Made by a program: the position numbers and the translations under genes. The notes under the pieces are model-generated. The model searched no databases, was not told the DNA's origin, and saw only the letters and a list, made by a program, of their open reading frames with translations. Below are positions 35,037-44,153 of a DNA stretch of 64,000 nt, piece after piece. Each line of letters starts with the position of its first letter. Position 1 is the first letter of the stretch. Source of the DNA: Nocardia suismassiliense (GTDB lineage Bacteria > Actinomycetota > Actinomycetes > Mycobacteriales > Mycobacteriaceae); the NCBI RefSeq assembly GCF_900269665.1, contig NZ_LT985361.1:3639982-3703981 (forward strand), given 5' to 3'.

Positions 35037-36659
35037 GTGCGCATCCTCGGAATCAACGCGGTATTCCACGACCCTGCTGCCGCCGTGATCGTGGACGGCG
35101 AAATCGTCGCGGCCGCCGAAGAAGAGCGGTTCACCCGCCGCAAACACGGCAAGCGGCCGGTGCCGTTCTCCACCTGGGAGCTGCCTGAGCAAGCCGCCGC
35201 GTGGTGCCTCGAGCGCGCGGGCCTGCGCCCCGATCAGCTCGACGCCGTGGGTTACTCCTACGACCCGGGACTGGTCGATCATTCGCTCGGCGGGCTCGAC
35301 CAGAAAAGTGAAGCGACCCGAACGGATTACGCGCGCCGGGCACCTGGGTTCCTGGCCGCCGCATTGCCCGGCCTCGATCCCGGGATCGTGCGCTTCGTGC
35401 GACATCATCTGGCCCATGCCGCGTCCGCGGCGCTGGCGGCACCCCTGGGTGACTCGGCGGTCCTGGTGGCCGACGGACGCGGTGAAAGCCAGTCCTATCT
35501 CGCCGGTGAATACCGCGACGGCAAGTTCGTGGAGCTGGCGGCACAGCAGTTGCCGCACTCGCTCGGGCTGATGTACGAGGATCTCACCGAACATCTCGGC
35601 TTCGCCCGGTCCAGTGATGAGTACAAGGTGATGGCCCTCGCCTCGTACGGCACGCCGCGGTTCCTGGATCAGTTCCGCGAATTGGTCTATGCCACCGGTG
35701 ACGGCGGTTTCCGCACCGAACCCGTGGACTGGGAGTCCTTCGCGCCCAAGGTGACCGGCGGCGAACTGAGTCGCGACCACGCCGATCTGACCGCGAGTGT
35801 GCAACGCAGGCTCGAAGATGTGTTGCTGGAGTTGACGTCCTGGCTGCATCAGCAGACCGGGCAGCGGCATCTCACGCTGGCCGGCGGCATCGCGCTCAAC
35901 TGCGTCGCCAACACTCGCTTGCACGCCGAAGGTCCGTACGACGAGATCTGGGTGCAGCCCGCAGCGGGCGACGCGGGCACCGCGCTGGGTGCCGCGTTGC
36001 AATTGGCCGCCGAGTTCGGTGAGCCTGCCGCCCCGATGTGGGGAGCCGACCTCGGTCGCGAGTGGTCGGACGAGGAGCTGGAAACCATGCTGCGCACCGC
36101 CAAGGTGCGGTACACGAAATCGGAAGACGTTGCCGCCGCGGTGGCCCAGGCCCTCGCGGAAGACCAAGTCGTGGCCTGGTTCCAAGGCCGGGCCGAGTTC
36201 GGCCCGCGTGCGCTCGGACACCGTTCGCTGCTGGCACATCCCGGTCGATCGGCGAATCTGGAACGCCTCAACGATGTGAAGGGGCGCGAACAGTTCCGGC
36301 CGGTCGCGCCGATGGTGCTGGCCGAGCGGGCGTCCGAGATCTTCGAACGCGGTCCGTTGCCGAGCCCGTACATGTTGTTCGTCCACGATGTCGTCCCGGC
36401 TTGGCGCGACCGCATCCCGGCCGTGACTCATGTGGACGGCACCGCCCGGGTGCAGACCGTCGATGCCGCGGAGAAACCGGTGCTGGCGCGGATGCTGGCC
36501 GAATTCGACCGGCGCACAGGGTTGCCCGTGGTGATCAACACCAGTCTCAATACCGCGGGCAGGCCGATGGTCGACTCGCCGCGCGACGCGCTCGAGTGCT
36601 TCGGGTCCGCCCCGATCGATCTGCTGGCCATCGGCTCGTTCCTGGTGCGGCGCGCATGA
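35037..36659 (+). CDS. Carbamoyltransferase, NodU/TobZ type
   Basis: A 540-residue product from GTG 35037, after GCAGGAAGGC. The N-terminal Kae1-like domain has RILGINAVFHDPAAAVIVDG, the metal-binding VRHHLAHAASAALAA, and DEYKVMALASYG. The C-terminal YrdC-like part contains WFQGRAEFGPRALGHRS and INTSLNTAGRPMVDSP. Enzymes of this family transfer carbamoyl from carbamoyl phosphate, via ATP, to a sugar hydroxyl (NodU) or antibiotic (TobZ, CmcH). Here it probably decorates the glycan. The next gene overlaps its stop by 4 bp. Confidence 0.9.
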   Translation: MRILGINAVFHDPAAAVIVDGEIVAAAEEERFTRRKHGKRPVPFSTWELPEQAAAWCLERAGLRPDQLDAVGYSYDPGLVDHSLGGLDQKSEATRTDYARRAPGFLAAALPGLDPGIVRFVRHHLAHAASAALAAPLGDSAVLVADGRGESQSYLAGEYRDGKFVELAAQQLPHSLGLMYEDLTEHLGFARSSDEYKVMALASYGTPRFLDQFRELVYATGDGGFRTEPVDWESFAPKVTGGELSRDHADLTASVQRRLEDVLLELTSWLHQQTGQRHLTLAGGIALNCVANTRLHAEGPYDEIWVQPAAGDAGTALGAALQLAAEFGEPAAPMWGADLGREWSDEELETMLRTAKVRYTKSEDVAAAVAQALAEDQVVAWFQGRAEFGPRALGHRSLLAHPGRSANLERLNDVKGREQFRPVAPMVLAERASEIFERGPLPSPYMLFVHDVVPAWRDRIPAVTHVDGTARVQTVDAAEKPVLARMLAEFDRRTGLPVVINTSLNTAGRPMVDSPRDALECFGSAPIDLLAIGSFLVRRA

Positions 36660-38152
36660 ACGAGCTGGTGGACTTCAGCGTCGTCATTCCGACCACCGGC
36701 CGGGCGAACCTGCGGGTGTTGCTCGAGTCGCTCGATGCCGCGGCGGGTCCGAAACCGCGGGAAATCGTTGTGGTGGACGATCGGCCGAGCGGCGAAGACC
36801 TTTCACTGCCGGACACAGTCCCGCCGGTGCGGCTCGTCCGCTCGGGTGGCCGAGGCCCCGCTGCCGCGCGCAACGCGGGGTGGCGACAGGCCACCGGTAC
36901 GTGGATCGCCTTCCTCGATGACGATGTGGTCATCGCGCCGGATTGGCCCGCCCGGTTGGCCGACGATCTGCGCGATCTCGATGCGCGCACGGCGGCTTCC
37001 ACCGCACAGATAGATGTACCTCTGCCTGCGCACCGCAGGCCCACCGACGAGGAACGCGGTGTCGCCGGACTGGCTACCGCGCAATGGATTACCGCCGATA
37101 TGGCCTACCGCCGATCCGTCCTGGACGAGGTCGGCGGCTTCGATGAACGGTTCCCGCGGGCCTTCCGCGAGGACGCCGATCTGGCGCTGCGCGTCTGCCT
37201 CGCCGGGTATCGCATCGCGGACGGGCGCCGGCGCACCTGCCACCCGGTCCGGGAATCCGGGCTGCTGGCCAGTGTGCGCGCGCAACGCGGGAACGCGGAC
37301 AACGCGTTGATGCGGCGCAAGTACGGCGCTCGCTGGCGGCAGCGCATCGGCGAGAACACCGGGATGCTGCCTCGGCACGCGCTCACCACGGCAGCCGGTG
37401 CGGCGGCCCTCGCGCTCGGCGTGGCTGGGCGGACCCGCGCCGCCCTCGCCTGCGCGACGGTGTGGACGGCGTTGACCGGCGATTTCGCCGCACGCCGGAT
37501 CGCGCCGGGTCCGCGCACGCCCGGCGAGATCGGCCGAATGACGCTGACCAGCGCGCTGATTCCGCCCGCCGCGTGCTGGCATCGACTGCGCGGTGAATGG
37601 CGCCATCGGCACGCCACGCACGCCTCGCCGCTGGCCTTGCTCTTCGACCGGGACGACACCCTCATCGTCGATGTGCCGTATAACGCCGATCCCAGCAAGG
37701 TTCGGCCGGTGCCGGGCGCGGCCGACGCGCTCCGATCGGTGCGCGCGGCCGGGCTGCGGCTCGGCATCGTGAGCAATCAATCCGGTGTCGGGCGCGGGTT
37801 GATCAGTCCGGCGCAACTGGCCGCGGTGAACTCGCGGGTCGAGGAGTTGCTCGGACCGTTCGGCACGTGGCAGGTCTGTGTGCACGCCGAAGACGACGGC
37901 TGTGCGTGCCGAAAACCCGCGCCGGGCATGGTGCAACAGGCCGCCGCGCAACTCGGTGTCGATGTCCGCCGATGTGTTCTCATCGGCGATACCGGCGCCG
38001 ATGTCGCCGCCGCGACCTCGGCGGGCGCCCGCGCGATCCTGGTGCCCACGGCGCGCACCCGGCCCGAAGAGGTGGAGCGCGCACGGCGTGAGGCGACCGT
38101 GGCGCGAGATCTGACCGAGGCCGTCCGGTTGGCGATGGCGGGTGTGTCGTGA
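36656..38152 (+). CDS. Fusion: family 2 glycosyltransferase and GmhB-type heptose bisphosphate phosphatase
   Basis: A 498-residue bifunctional protein. Residues 1-225 are a GT2 domain (FSVVIPTTGRANLRVLLESL, IVVVDDRPSG, FLDDDVVIAP, and FREDADLALRV). Residues about 318-498 are a HAD-IIIA phosphatase: LLFDRDDTLIVDVPYN, VSNQSGVGRG, the zinc-binding VCVHAEDDGCACRKPAPGM and LIGDTGADVAAA. GmhB removes the 7-phosphate from heptose bisphosphate before nucleotide activation. A middle segment (240-310) is hydrophobic and may hold a membrane contact. Starts by ATGA overlap with the carbamoyltransferase, and its stop overlaps the GTG of the next gene. Confidence 0.85.
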   Translation: MNELVDFSVVIPTTGRANLRVLLESLDAAAGPKPREIVVVDDRPSGEDLSLPDTVPPVRLVRSGGRGPAAARNAGWRQATGTWIAFLDDDVVIAPDWPARLADDLRDLDARTAASTAQIDVPLPAHRRPTDEERGVAGLATAQWITADMAYRRSVLDEVGGFDERFPRAFREDADLALRVCLAGYRIADGRRRTCHPVRESGLLASVRAQRGNADNALMRRKYGARWRQRIGENTGMLPRHALTTAAGAAALALGVAGRTRAALACATVWTALTGDFAARRIAPGPRTPGEIGRMTLTSALIPPAACWHRLRGEWRHRHATHASPLALLFDRDDTLIVDVPYNADPSKVRPVPGAADALRSVRAAGLRLGIVSNQSGVGRGLISPAQLAAVNSRVEELLGPFGTWQVCVHAEDDGCACRKPAPGMVQQAAAQLGVDVRRCVLIGDTGADVAAATSAGARAILVPTARTRPEEVERARREATVARDLTEAVRLAMAGVS

Positions 38153-39186
38153 CCCGCCGGGCGCTGGTCGCGCGAATGGACAACGTCGGCGATGTGCTGC
38201 TGGCCGGGCCGTGCGTGCGCGCGGTAGCCGCGCACGTCGATTCGGTGACGCTGCTGGCCGGGCCGCGCGGCCGAGCGGCGGCCGAGCTGCTGCCCGGCGT
38301 GGACCAGGTCGTGACCTGGTGTGCGCCGTGGATCGACCTGGAGCCACCCGCGATCACGTCGGCGAGTATCGGTGCGTTCGTGGACGAAATACGTTCCCTA
38401 GCAATAGATTCGGCTTTGATCCTCACCTCCTTCCATCAGTCGCCGCTGCCGCTGGCCCTGCTGTTCCGGATGGCGGGTGTGCCGTGGATCGGCGCGATCT
38501 CGGAGGACTATCCGGGTGCGCTGTTGGATCTGCGCCATCGCGTCGAGGGCGATCCGCCGGAAGCCGAACGCGCGCTGTCGCTCGCCGAGGCCGCCGGTTT
38601 CCGGCTGCCGCCCGGCGACGACGGGAAACTCGCTGTGCGCCAACCCCTGCCGGACGTTTCCGGCTGGACCGGCGAACCGGGCTACGTGGTGGTGCATCCG
38701 GCCGCCTCGGTACCGGCGCGGCAGCCGTCCGCAGATCGTTCGGCGGCCATCGTCGCCGCCCTGGCACTGGCCGGTCATCGAGTGATCGTGACCGGGGGCA
38801 TGACCGATCGATCCCTCACCGCCGCCGTCGCCCGGGACTACGCCATCGATCTCGGTGGCGTCACTACGTTGCCCGAACTCGCTGCCGTGCTACGCGATGC
38901 CAGCGTAGTGGTGGCGCCCAATACTGGTCCGGCGCATCTGGCCGCGGCCGTACGGACACCGGTGGTTTCCCTCTTCGCACCGGTCGTACCCGCGGCGCGT
39001 TGGGCGCCCTACGGAGTGCCGGTGGCCCTGCTCGGTGATCAACACGCCGGCTGCCGCGGCACCCGGGCCCGCGAGTGCCCGGTGGTGGGGCATCCGTGCC
39101 TCGAATCCATCACTCCGGAACAAGTCGTCATGGTGGCAGAAGAACTCAGTGCAGGCAGGCCGGGGCGTCTGCGGACAGGAGTATGA
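38149..39186 (+). CDS. Family 9 (heptosyltransferase-like) glycosyltransferase
   Basis: A 345-residue product from GTG 38149, overlapping the previous stop. The GT9 pattern is clear: RALVARMDNVGDVLLAGPCVRAV at the start, YVVVHPAASVPARQPS in the middle, and VVVAPNTGPAHLAAAVRTPVVSLFAP for ADP-heptose binding. GT9 enzymes transfer heptose from ADP-heptose in Gram-negative lipopolysaccharide synthesis. In this Gram-positive setting it probably adds heptose to a surface glycan or glycolipid. The three neighbouring genes make its donor. Confidence 0.85.
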   Translation: MTRRALVARMDNVGDVLLAGPCVRAVAAHVDSVTLLAGPRGRAAAELLPGVDQVVTWCAPWIDLEPPAITSASIGAFVDEIRSLAIDSALILTSFHQSPLPLALLFRMAGVPWIGAISEDYPGALLDLRHRVEGDPPEAERALSLAEAAGFRLPPGDDGKLAVRQPLPDVSGWTGEPGYVVVHPAASVPARQPSADRSAAIVAALALAGHRVIVTGGMTDRSLTAAVARDYAIDLGGVTTLPELAAVLRDASVVVAPNTGPAHLAAAVRTPVVSLFAPVVPAARWAPYGVPVALLGDQHAGCRGTRARECPVVGHPCLESITPEQVVMVAEELSAGRPGRLRTGV

Positions 39187-39187
39187 C

Positions 39188-39751
39188 GTGATCGAGGAGC
39201 ATTTCGCGGCACTGCGCACAGCACTGGAACGCAACAGTCGGTTCGCACCGAGTATCCGCAGGTGGGGACACGACCTGGCGGCGGTGTTCGACAATGGTGG
39301 CAGGTTGCTGGCCTGCGGCAACGGTGGCAGTGCCGCCGAAGCCCAGCACCTGACCGCAGAACTGGTCGGCCGCTTCCGCAATGAGCGGCGACCACTGTCG
39401 GCCATCGCCTTGCACGCCGACACCTCGGCGGGCACCGCCATCGTCAACGACTACGGCGAGACCGAGATGTTCGCGCGTCAGGTTCGCGCGCACGGCAGGC
39501 CCCGCGATGTGCTCGTCCTGCTGTCCACCAGCGGCACCAGCCCGAACGTGGTCGCCGCGGCGAAGGCGGCGCACGACATCGGCGTCACCACCTGGGCGAT
39601 CACCGGTCCTGCGCCCAATCCGCTTGCGTCACTGTGCGATGACGCGCTGGCCGTCGAGGCGCCGAGCACCGCCACCGTGCAGGAGGTGCACCTGGTCTTG
39701 GTGCATGCCCTCTGCACAGCGCTCGACGAAGCGCTGGGGGTGCCGACATGA
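39188..39751 (+). CDS. gmhA: Sedoheptulose-7-phosphate isomerase (GmhA)
   Basis: A 187-residue SIS-domain protein from GTG 39188. Key segments: LLACGNGGSAAEAQHLTAEL, FRNERRPLSAIAL, VLVLLSTSGTSPNVVAAA, and EVHLVLVHALCTALDE with the zinc-binding histidines of the family. It converts sedoheptulose 7-phosphate to D-glycero-heptose 7-phosphate, the first step of nucleotide-heptose synthesis. It lies one base after the GT9 stop region and overlaps the HldE gene by 4 bp. Confidence 0.9.
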   Translation: MIEEHFAALRTALERNSRFAPSIRRWGHDLAAVFDNGGRLLACGNGGSAAEAQHLTAELVGRFRNERRPLSAIALHADTSAGTAIVNDYGETEMFARQVRAHGRPRDVLVLLSTSGTSPNVVAAAKAAHDIGVTTWAITGPAPNPLASLCDDALAVEAPSTATVQEVHLVLVHALCTALDEALGVPT

Positions 39752-41130
39752 AGCCGCTGGTAGTGGTCGGTGACAGCATCCTGGACGTCGACATCGAAGG
39801 TGTCGCCGACCGGCTGTGCCCCGAGGCGCCCGTGCCCGTAGTGGATGTGGAACGCCAATGGCTACGCCCGGGCGGTGCGGGACTGGCCGCCGCGCTGGCC
39901 GCGCAGTCGGTCGACGCGGTGTCGCTCATCACCGCGACCGCCGACGATCGCGCGGGCCGCACCCTCGCGCGGCTGCTCGACCGGCATGTGGAAGTCGTGC
40001 CGATGATGTTGCGCGGCGAGACGGTTCGCAAGACTCGGGTGCGCGCCGCCGGTCAGTCGCTACTGCGGCTCGACACCGGTGGCGGGACCGCCGATGCCGG
40101 TTCGGTGAGCGCGGCGGTCACCAGCACGCTGCGCTCGGCGGGTGCGATCCTCGTCGCGGATTACGGGCGCGGCGTCGCCGCGCACCCGCGGATCCGGCGC
40201 CTGCTCACCGAGCTGGCGCGGACCGTGCCGGTGGTGTGGGATCCGCACCCGCGCGGTCCGGCGCCGACGCCGGGTGCGTTGCTGGTCTCGCCGAACCTGA
40301 AGGAGGCCCGCCACTTCGCGCCCGGTTATCAGCAACCCGACGAGTTGGCGAAGGTACTGCGGGACGAGTGGGTCGCCGATTCTGTTGCGGTCACCACCGG
40401 TTCGGGCGGGGCGGTGCTCGCCAACGGCAAGCGGCTCACCGTGGTGCCCGTGCCCGCCGAGGTGCGGGTCGCGAGCCACATCCACTCGGATACCTGCGGG
40501 GCGGGAGACCGATTCGCGTCGGCCGCGGCGGCCGCGCTGCTCGACGGGTCGACGGTGGCGGACGCGGTCTCGCACGCCGTGGAAGTGGCGGCGAGATTCG
40601 TCGCGGCCGGCGGCGCGGCGACCATGTCCACCTGCGACCGTCGCCCGGCCACCAGGAAATCCCGTGTGGAGCAGGGTGGTTCGGCGTTCGAGCTGGCGGC
40701 ACGTATCAAGGCGCAGGGCGGCAGGCTGGTCGCCACCGGCGGTTGTTTCGATCTGCTGCATCCGGGTCATGTGAGCCTGCTGCGCCAAGCGCGCGCCATG
40801 GGCGACGCGTTGGTGGTCTGCCTGAATTCCGATGCGTCCGTGCGCAATCTGAAAGGCCCGCAGCGCCCGATCGTCGCCGCCCGGGACCGCGCGCGCCTGC
40901 TCACCGAACTCGCCTCGGTGGACGCCGTCGTCGTATTCGACGAATCGACACCGAGCGCCGTGCTGGACCGCCTGCGCCCCGACGTCTGGGTCAAAGGCGG
41001 CGACTACACCGGCGCTGAGCTACCCGAAGCCGAGGTCGTGCACGGCTACGGCGGCGAAATAGCGCTGGTCCCCACTGTTCCCGGCTACTCGACCACGCAA
41101 CTGGTCGCGGCGGCGCGATCGGCCGACTGA
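39748..41130 (+). CDS. hldE: Bifunctional heptose 7-phosphate kinase/heptose 1-phosphate adenylyltransferase (HldE)
   Basis: A 460-residue two-domain protein. Residues 1-300 are a PfkB/ribokinase kinase (VVVGDSILDVDIEG, and the anion-hole motif HSDTCGAGDRFASA). Residues about 320-460 are a cytidylyltransferase-fold adenylyltransferase, with CFDLLHPGHVSLL as the HxGH motif, LNSDASVRNLKGPQRP and VWVKGGDY. Together they phosphorylate heptose 7-phosphate and, after GmhB acts, load ADP. The order of steps matches the neighbouring gmhA and gmhB domains exactly. Confidence 0.92.
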   Translation: MKPLVVVGDSILDVDIEGVADRLCPEAPVPVVDVERQWLRPGGAGLAAALAAQSVDAVSLITATADDRAGRTLARLLDRHVEVVPMMLRGETVRKTRVRAAGQSLLRLDTGGGTADAGSVSAAVTSTLRSAGAILVADYGRGVAAHPRIRRLLTELARTVPVVWDPHPRGPAPTPGALLVSPNLKEARHFAPGYQQPDELAKVLRDEWVADSVAVTTGSGGAVLANGKRLTVVPVPAEVRVASHIHSDTCGAGDRFASAAAAALLDGSTVADAVSHAVEVAARFVAAGGAATMSTCDRRPATRKSRVEQGGSAFELAARIKAQGGRLVATGGCFDLLHPGHVSLLRQARAMGDALVVCLNSDASVRNLKGPQRPIVAARDRARLLTELASVDAVVVFDESTPSAVLDRLRPDVWVKGGDYTGAELPEAEVVHGYGGEIALVPTVPGYSTTQLVAAARSAD

Positions 41131-41144
41131 TACGAAGGAGCGCA

Positions 41145-41834
41145 ATGCGAACCCTTGGCAATATCTTGGTCACCGGCGGAGCCTCCGGGCTGGGTGCTGC
41201 GGTGACCACCGCTGTCCGTAAAAACGGGGGCCGTCCCTTGGTGATCGACCGGGTCGAGCCCGAGGAATCCGTCGACTTCGTGCTGGCCGACCTCGCCGAC
41301 ACCGCCGCCGCCGAGCGCGCGGTGCACGAACTCGTCGAGCGCGCGGACGGGCGCATCGACGGCGTCTTCACCGCGGCCGGAACCGATGCCTGCGGCCCGC
41401 TGGACAAGGTGCCGACGGCCAAGTGGGAGAACGTGATCCAGGTCAACCTGCTCGGCACGGTCGCGGTCGTCCGCGCCGCGCTGCCGTCGCTGCGGGAGAG
41501 CAACGGGACGGTGGTGACCTGTGCGTCCACCCTCGGTATCAAGGCCGTCGGGGACGCGACCGCCTACTGCGCCTCGAAATTCGGCGTCGTCGGGTTCACC
41601 AGGGCACTGGCCGCCGAAACCGCGGGCAGCGTCGGGGTGACCCTGCTGATTCCGGGCGGCATGCACACGGCCTTCTTCGACGACCGCGACGAGCAGTACA
41701 AGCCGCCGCCCGACGCGAAACTCAACCAGCCCAGCGATGTTGCCGAAACAGTGCTGTTCGCGTTGCGCCAGCCGCCGGGCTGTGAGGTGCGGGAGATGGT
41801 CGTCTGCGCGTCGGTCGAGGGATCGTGGCCTTGA
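41145..41834 (+). CDS. Short-chain dehydrogenase/reductase
   Basis: A 229-residue classical SDR. It has the NAD(P) motif VTGGASGLGAAVTT, the catalytic serine in VVTCASTLG and the YCASKFG tyrosine-lysine pair. The nucleotide specificity residue after the second strand is Asp (VIDRVE), which favours NAD. It follows HldE by 14 bp with GAAGGAG upstream and overlaps the next GT9 gene by 10 bp. It may alter a heptose or other sugar, but the substrate is unknown. Confidence 0.85.
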   Translation: MRTLGNILVTGGASGLGAAVTTAVRKNGGRPLVIDRVEPEESVDFVLADLADTAAAERAVHELVERADGRIDGVFTAAGTDACGPLDKVPTAKWENVIQVNLLGTVAVVRAALPSLRESNGTVVTCASTLGIKAVGDATAYCASKFGVVGFTRALAAETAGSVGVTLLIPGGMHTAFFDDRDEQYKPPPDAKLNQPSDVAETVLFALRQPPGCEVREMVVCASVEGSWP

Positions 41835-42775
41835 GCCGCTCGATTCTCGTGCTTCGCGCGCTCGGACTCGGCGACCTGCTGACCGTCTTGCCCGCGCTGC
41901 GCGGGCTACGCAGTGCGTACCCGGACGATCGGATCGTGCTCGCCGCGCCGGAAGGGCTGCGCAGTCTGGTCGATCTCATCGATGCGGTCGACGAACTGCT
42001 GCCCACCGCGGGCCTCGGCGCGTTGCGCTGGCACGGCGCACCACCGAGGCTGGCGGTGAACCTGCACGGCTGCGGGCCGGAGAGTATCCGCGATCTGCTG
42101 GCGCTGGGCGCGGACGACATACTGTCCCATCGTCATTCGGATTTTCCGGAGCTGCCGGGTCCGGCGTGGCGCGCGGACATGCACGAGGTGGATCGCTGGT
42201 GCCGACTGCTCGAGTACGCGGGGATCGACGCCGACCCGGCCGCGTTGCGATTGCCTGAGCCGCGCGAGCCCGCCGCCGAGTCGAACGTGGTGGTGATCCA
42301 TCCCGGTGCGGCTCACCCCGCCCGACGCTGGCCTGCCGATCATTTCGCGCGCGTGGCACGGGAACTCGGGGCCGACGGCCACCGTGTCGTGGTCACCGGA
42401 TCGCGCAGCGAAATGCCGTTGGCCGCTGCGGTCGCGGAACAGGCCGGATTGCCGCCTACCGCGGTCTACGCGGGACGTACCGGCCTGACGGAACTCGCCG
42501 CGCTGGTGGCGGCGGCGGCCTTGGTCGTGTGCGGCGACACCGGCGTCGGACATCTCGCGACCGCGTTCGGCACACCGTCGGTGCTGGTGTTCGGCCCCAC
42601 CCCGCCGCGGCACTGGGGGCCGCCCGCCACGGCCGAACAGCATCGCACGCTGTGGGCCGGGCACGTCGGCGATCCGCACGGCGACCGCCCGGACCCGGGG
42701 TTGCTCATGGTGCGACCCGAACATGTGCTGACGGCCGCGTCCGGCCTACTGGGAGAGAAGGTGCGCCATGGGTAG
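41825..42775 (+). CDS. Family 9 (heptosyltransferase-like) glycosyltransferase
   Basis: A 316-residue product from GTG 41825. The GT9 features are SILVLRALGLGDLLTVLPALRGL, VVVIHPGAAHPARRWPADHF and VVCGDTGVGHLATAFGTPSVLVFGP. It is a second, more typical GT9 enzyme beside that at 38149, so two heptose additions are plausible. Its last codons overlap the start of the UDP-glucose dehydrogenase gene by 8 bp. Confidence 0.88.
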   Translation: MALSRSILVLRALGLGDLLTVLPALRGLRSAYPDDRIVLAAPEGLRSLVDLIDAVDELLPTAGLGALRWHGAPPRLAVNLHGCGPESIRDLLALGADDILSHRHSDFPELPGPAWRADMHEVDRWCRLLEYAGIDADPAALRLPEPREPAAESNVVVIHPGAAHPARRWPADHFARVARELGADGHRVVVTGSRSEMPLAAAVAEQAGLPPTAVYAGRTGLTELAALVAAAALVVCGDTGVGHLATAFGTPSVLVFGPTPPRHWGPPATAEQHRTLWAGHVGDPHGDRPDPGLLMVRPEHVLTAASGLLGEKVRHG

Positions 42776-44087
42776 TCGTGTCGGCGTGGTCGGTGCCGGT
42801 TATGTGGGACTCACCAGCGCCGCTTGCCTCGCTCATCTGGGACATCATGTGGTCTGCCTGGACAATGACGAGCCCAAGGTGGAAGCCCTTCGCGCAGGCA
42901 CGGTTTCGATCGTCGAGCCAGGCTTGCCGGAACTGGTCCGGGAAGGGCTCGCGGAGAACCGGCTCGTATTCACTGCGGACCCTGCTGAACTCCACGAATG
43001 CGAAGTCGTTCTGCTGTGCCTGCCCACCCCCATGGGTGCCGGGGGCACGGCCGACCTCGGCGTGCTCGAGGACGCGCTGCGCACACTGGCCACCGTCCTC
43101 GCGCGCGATTGCGTGCTCGTCACCAAATCCACTGTCCCGGTGGGGACGGCGGCGCGGATACCCACGATCGCGGGTCTCGCGAGCACGCCTGTCATCAGCA
43201 ATCCCGAATTCTTGCGCGAGGGCCACGCCGTCGACGACTTCCTGAACCCGGACCGGGTGCTGGTCGGGGCCGCCGAGCAGGACCGCGAGGCGGCCGACCG
43301 GGTCGCCGCGCTCTACGCAGGCACCGGCGCACCGGTCCTGCGCACCGACTCGGCCAGTGCGGAACTCGCCAAGTACGCCAGCAATGCCTTTCTCGCGGTG
43401 AAACTTTCGTTCGTGAATACGCTGGCCGAACTCTGCGAACAGGTCGATGCCGACATCACCAAGGTGACCGAGGCGATGGGCATGGACGATCGGATCGGGC
43501 CGGCCTTCCTCGCGCCCGGCCCCGGCTGGGGTGGCTCGTGTCTGCCGAAAGATACGCGCGCGCTGTTGCGCGCCGCGGAAGCCTCCGGGGTGGACTTCGC
43601 CATGGTCCGGGATGCCTTGCGCACCAACGACCATCAGCACGCCCTGGTAATGCGCAAGATCCGTCGCGCGGTCACGGGCGCGGTCGACGGCTCGCTCTCG
43701 GGTACCCGGATCGGGCTCCTCGGGCTGACGTTCAAAGCCGGGACGGGCGACCTACGCGAATCCCCAGCGATCGCGATCGCGCGGCAACTCTCCCGGCACG
43801 ACGCAACGGTCACCGCTTACGATCCGTGTGTGCCGGAGTCGGGTCACTTGGGACTCGACGGCATCCAAGTAGTGGACGACCCGTACCTGGTGGCCAAGGG
43901 CGCTGCCGCGATCGTCATCCTCACCGAGTGGCCCGAGTTCCGTTCGCTGGACTGGGTGAAGCTGGCGACGCACGTCGACCGAGCCGTCATTGTGGACACC
44001 CGCAATCTGCTCGATGAGGGGCTACTGAACGGTACCGGGTTTACTTTGCAGAGCATCGGCAAGGCAGCCGGCGGCGGACACACCTGA
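42768..44087 (+). CDS. UDP-glucose/GDP-mannose dehydrogenase family protein
   Basis: A 439-residue product. The N-terminal Rossmann motif is GVVGAGYVGLTSAACLAHLG; the catalytic cysteine is in GPGWGGSCLPKDTRALL; the C-terminal UDP-binding domain follows (GLTFKAGTGDLRESPA). The most likely reaction is UDP-glucose to UDP-glucuronate with two NAD. That product can feed the UDP-xylose-synthase-like gene at the other end of the locus. It is the last plus-strand gene before a strong terminator. Confidence 0.88.
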   Translation: MGSRVGVVGAGYVGLTSAACLAHLGHHVVCLDNDEPKVEALRAGTVSIVEPGLPELVREGLAENRLVFTADPAELHECEVVLLCLPTPMGAGGTADLGVLEDALRTLATVLARDCVLVTKSTVPVGTAARIPTIAGLASTPVISNPEFLREGHAVDDFLNPDRVLVGAAEQDREAADRVAALYAGTGAPVLRTDSASAELAKYASNAFLAVKLSFVNTLAELCEQVDADITKVTEAMGMDDRIGPAFLAPGPGWGGSCLPKDTRALLRAAEASGVDFAMVRDALRTNDHQHALVMRKIRRAVTGAVDGSLSGTRIGLLGLTFKAGTGDLRESPAIAIARQLSRHDATVTAYDPCVPESGHLGLDGIQVVDDPYLVAKGAAAIVILTEWPEFRSLDWVKLATHVDRAVIVDTRNLLDEGLLNGTGFTLQSIGKAAGGGHT

Positions 44088-44102
44088 ACGGTGGCAAGGG
44101 AG

Positions 44103-44130
44103 TGCGGTAGGCGAATAGTCGCCTACCGCA
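44103..44130. terminator. Strong hairpin terminator
   Basis: A perfect 12-bp stem TGCGGTAGGCGA with a 4-base loop (ATAG) and the exact complement at 44119-44130. No long T tract follows on either side. It lies between the convergent UDP-glucose dehydrogenase and DUF2795 genes, so it may stop both transcripts. Confidence 0.75.
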
Positions 44131-44153
44131 ACATTGCTCGGGATTTTCAGTAG

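Noticed and set aside
34773..36431. 552-residue antisense frame opposite the carbamoyltransferase
   Set aside because: It lacks any domain and mirrors the high-GC codons of the strongly supported carbamoyltransferase.
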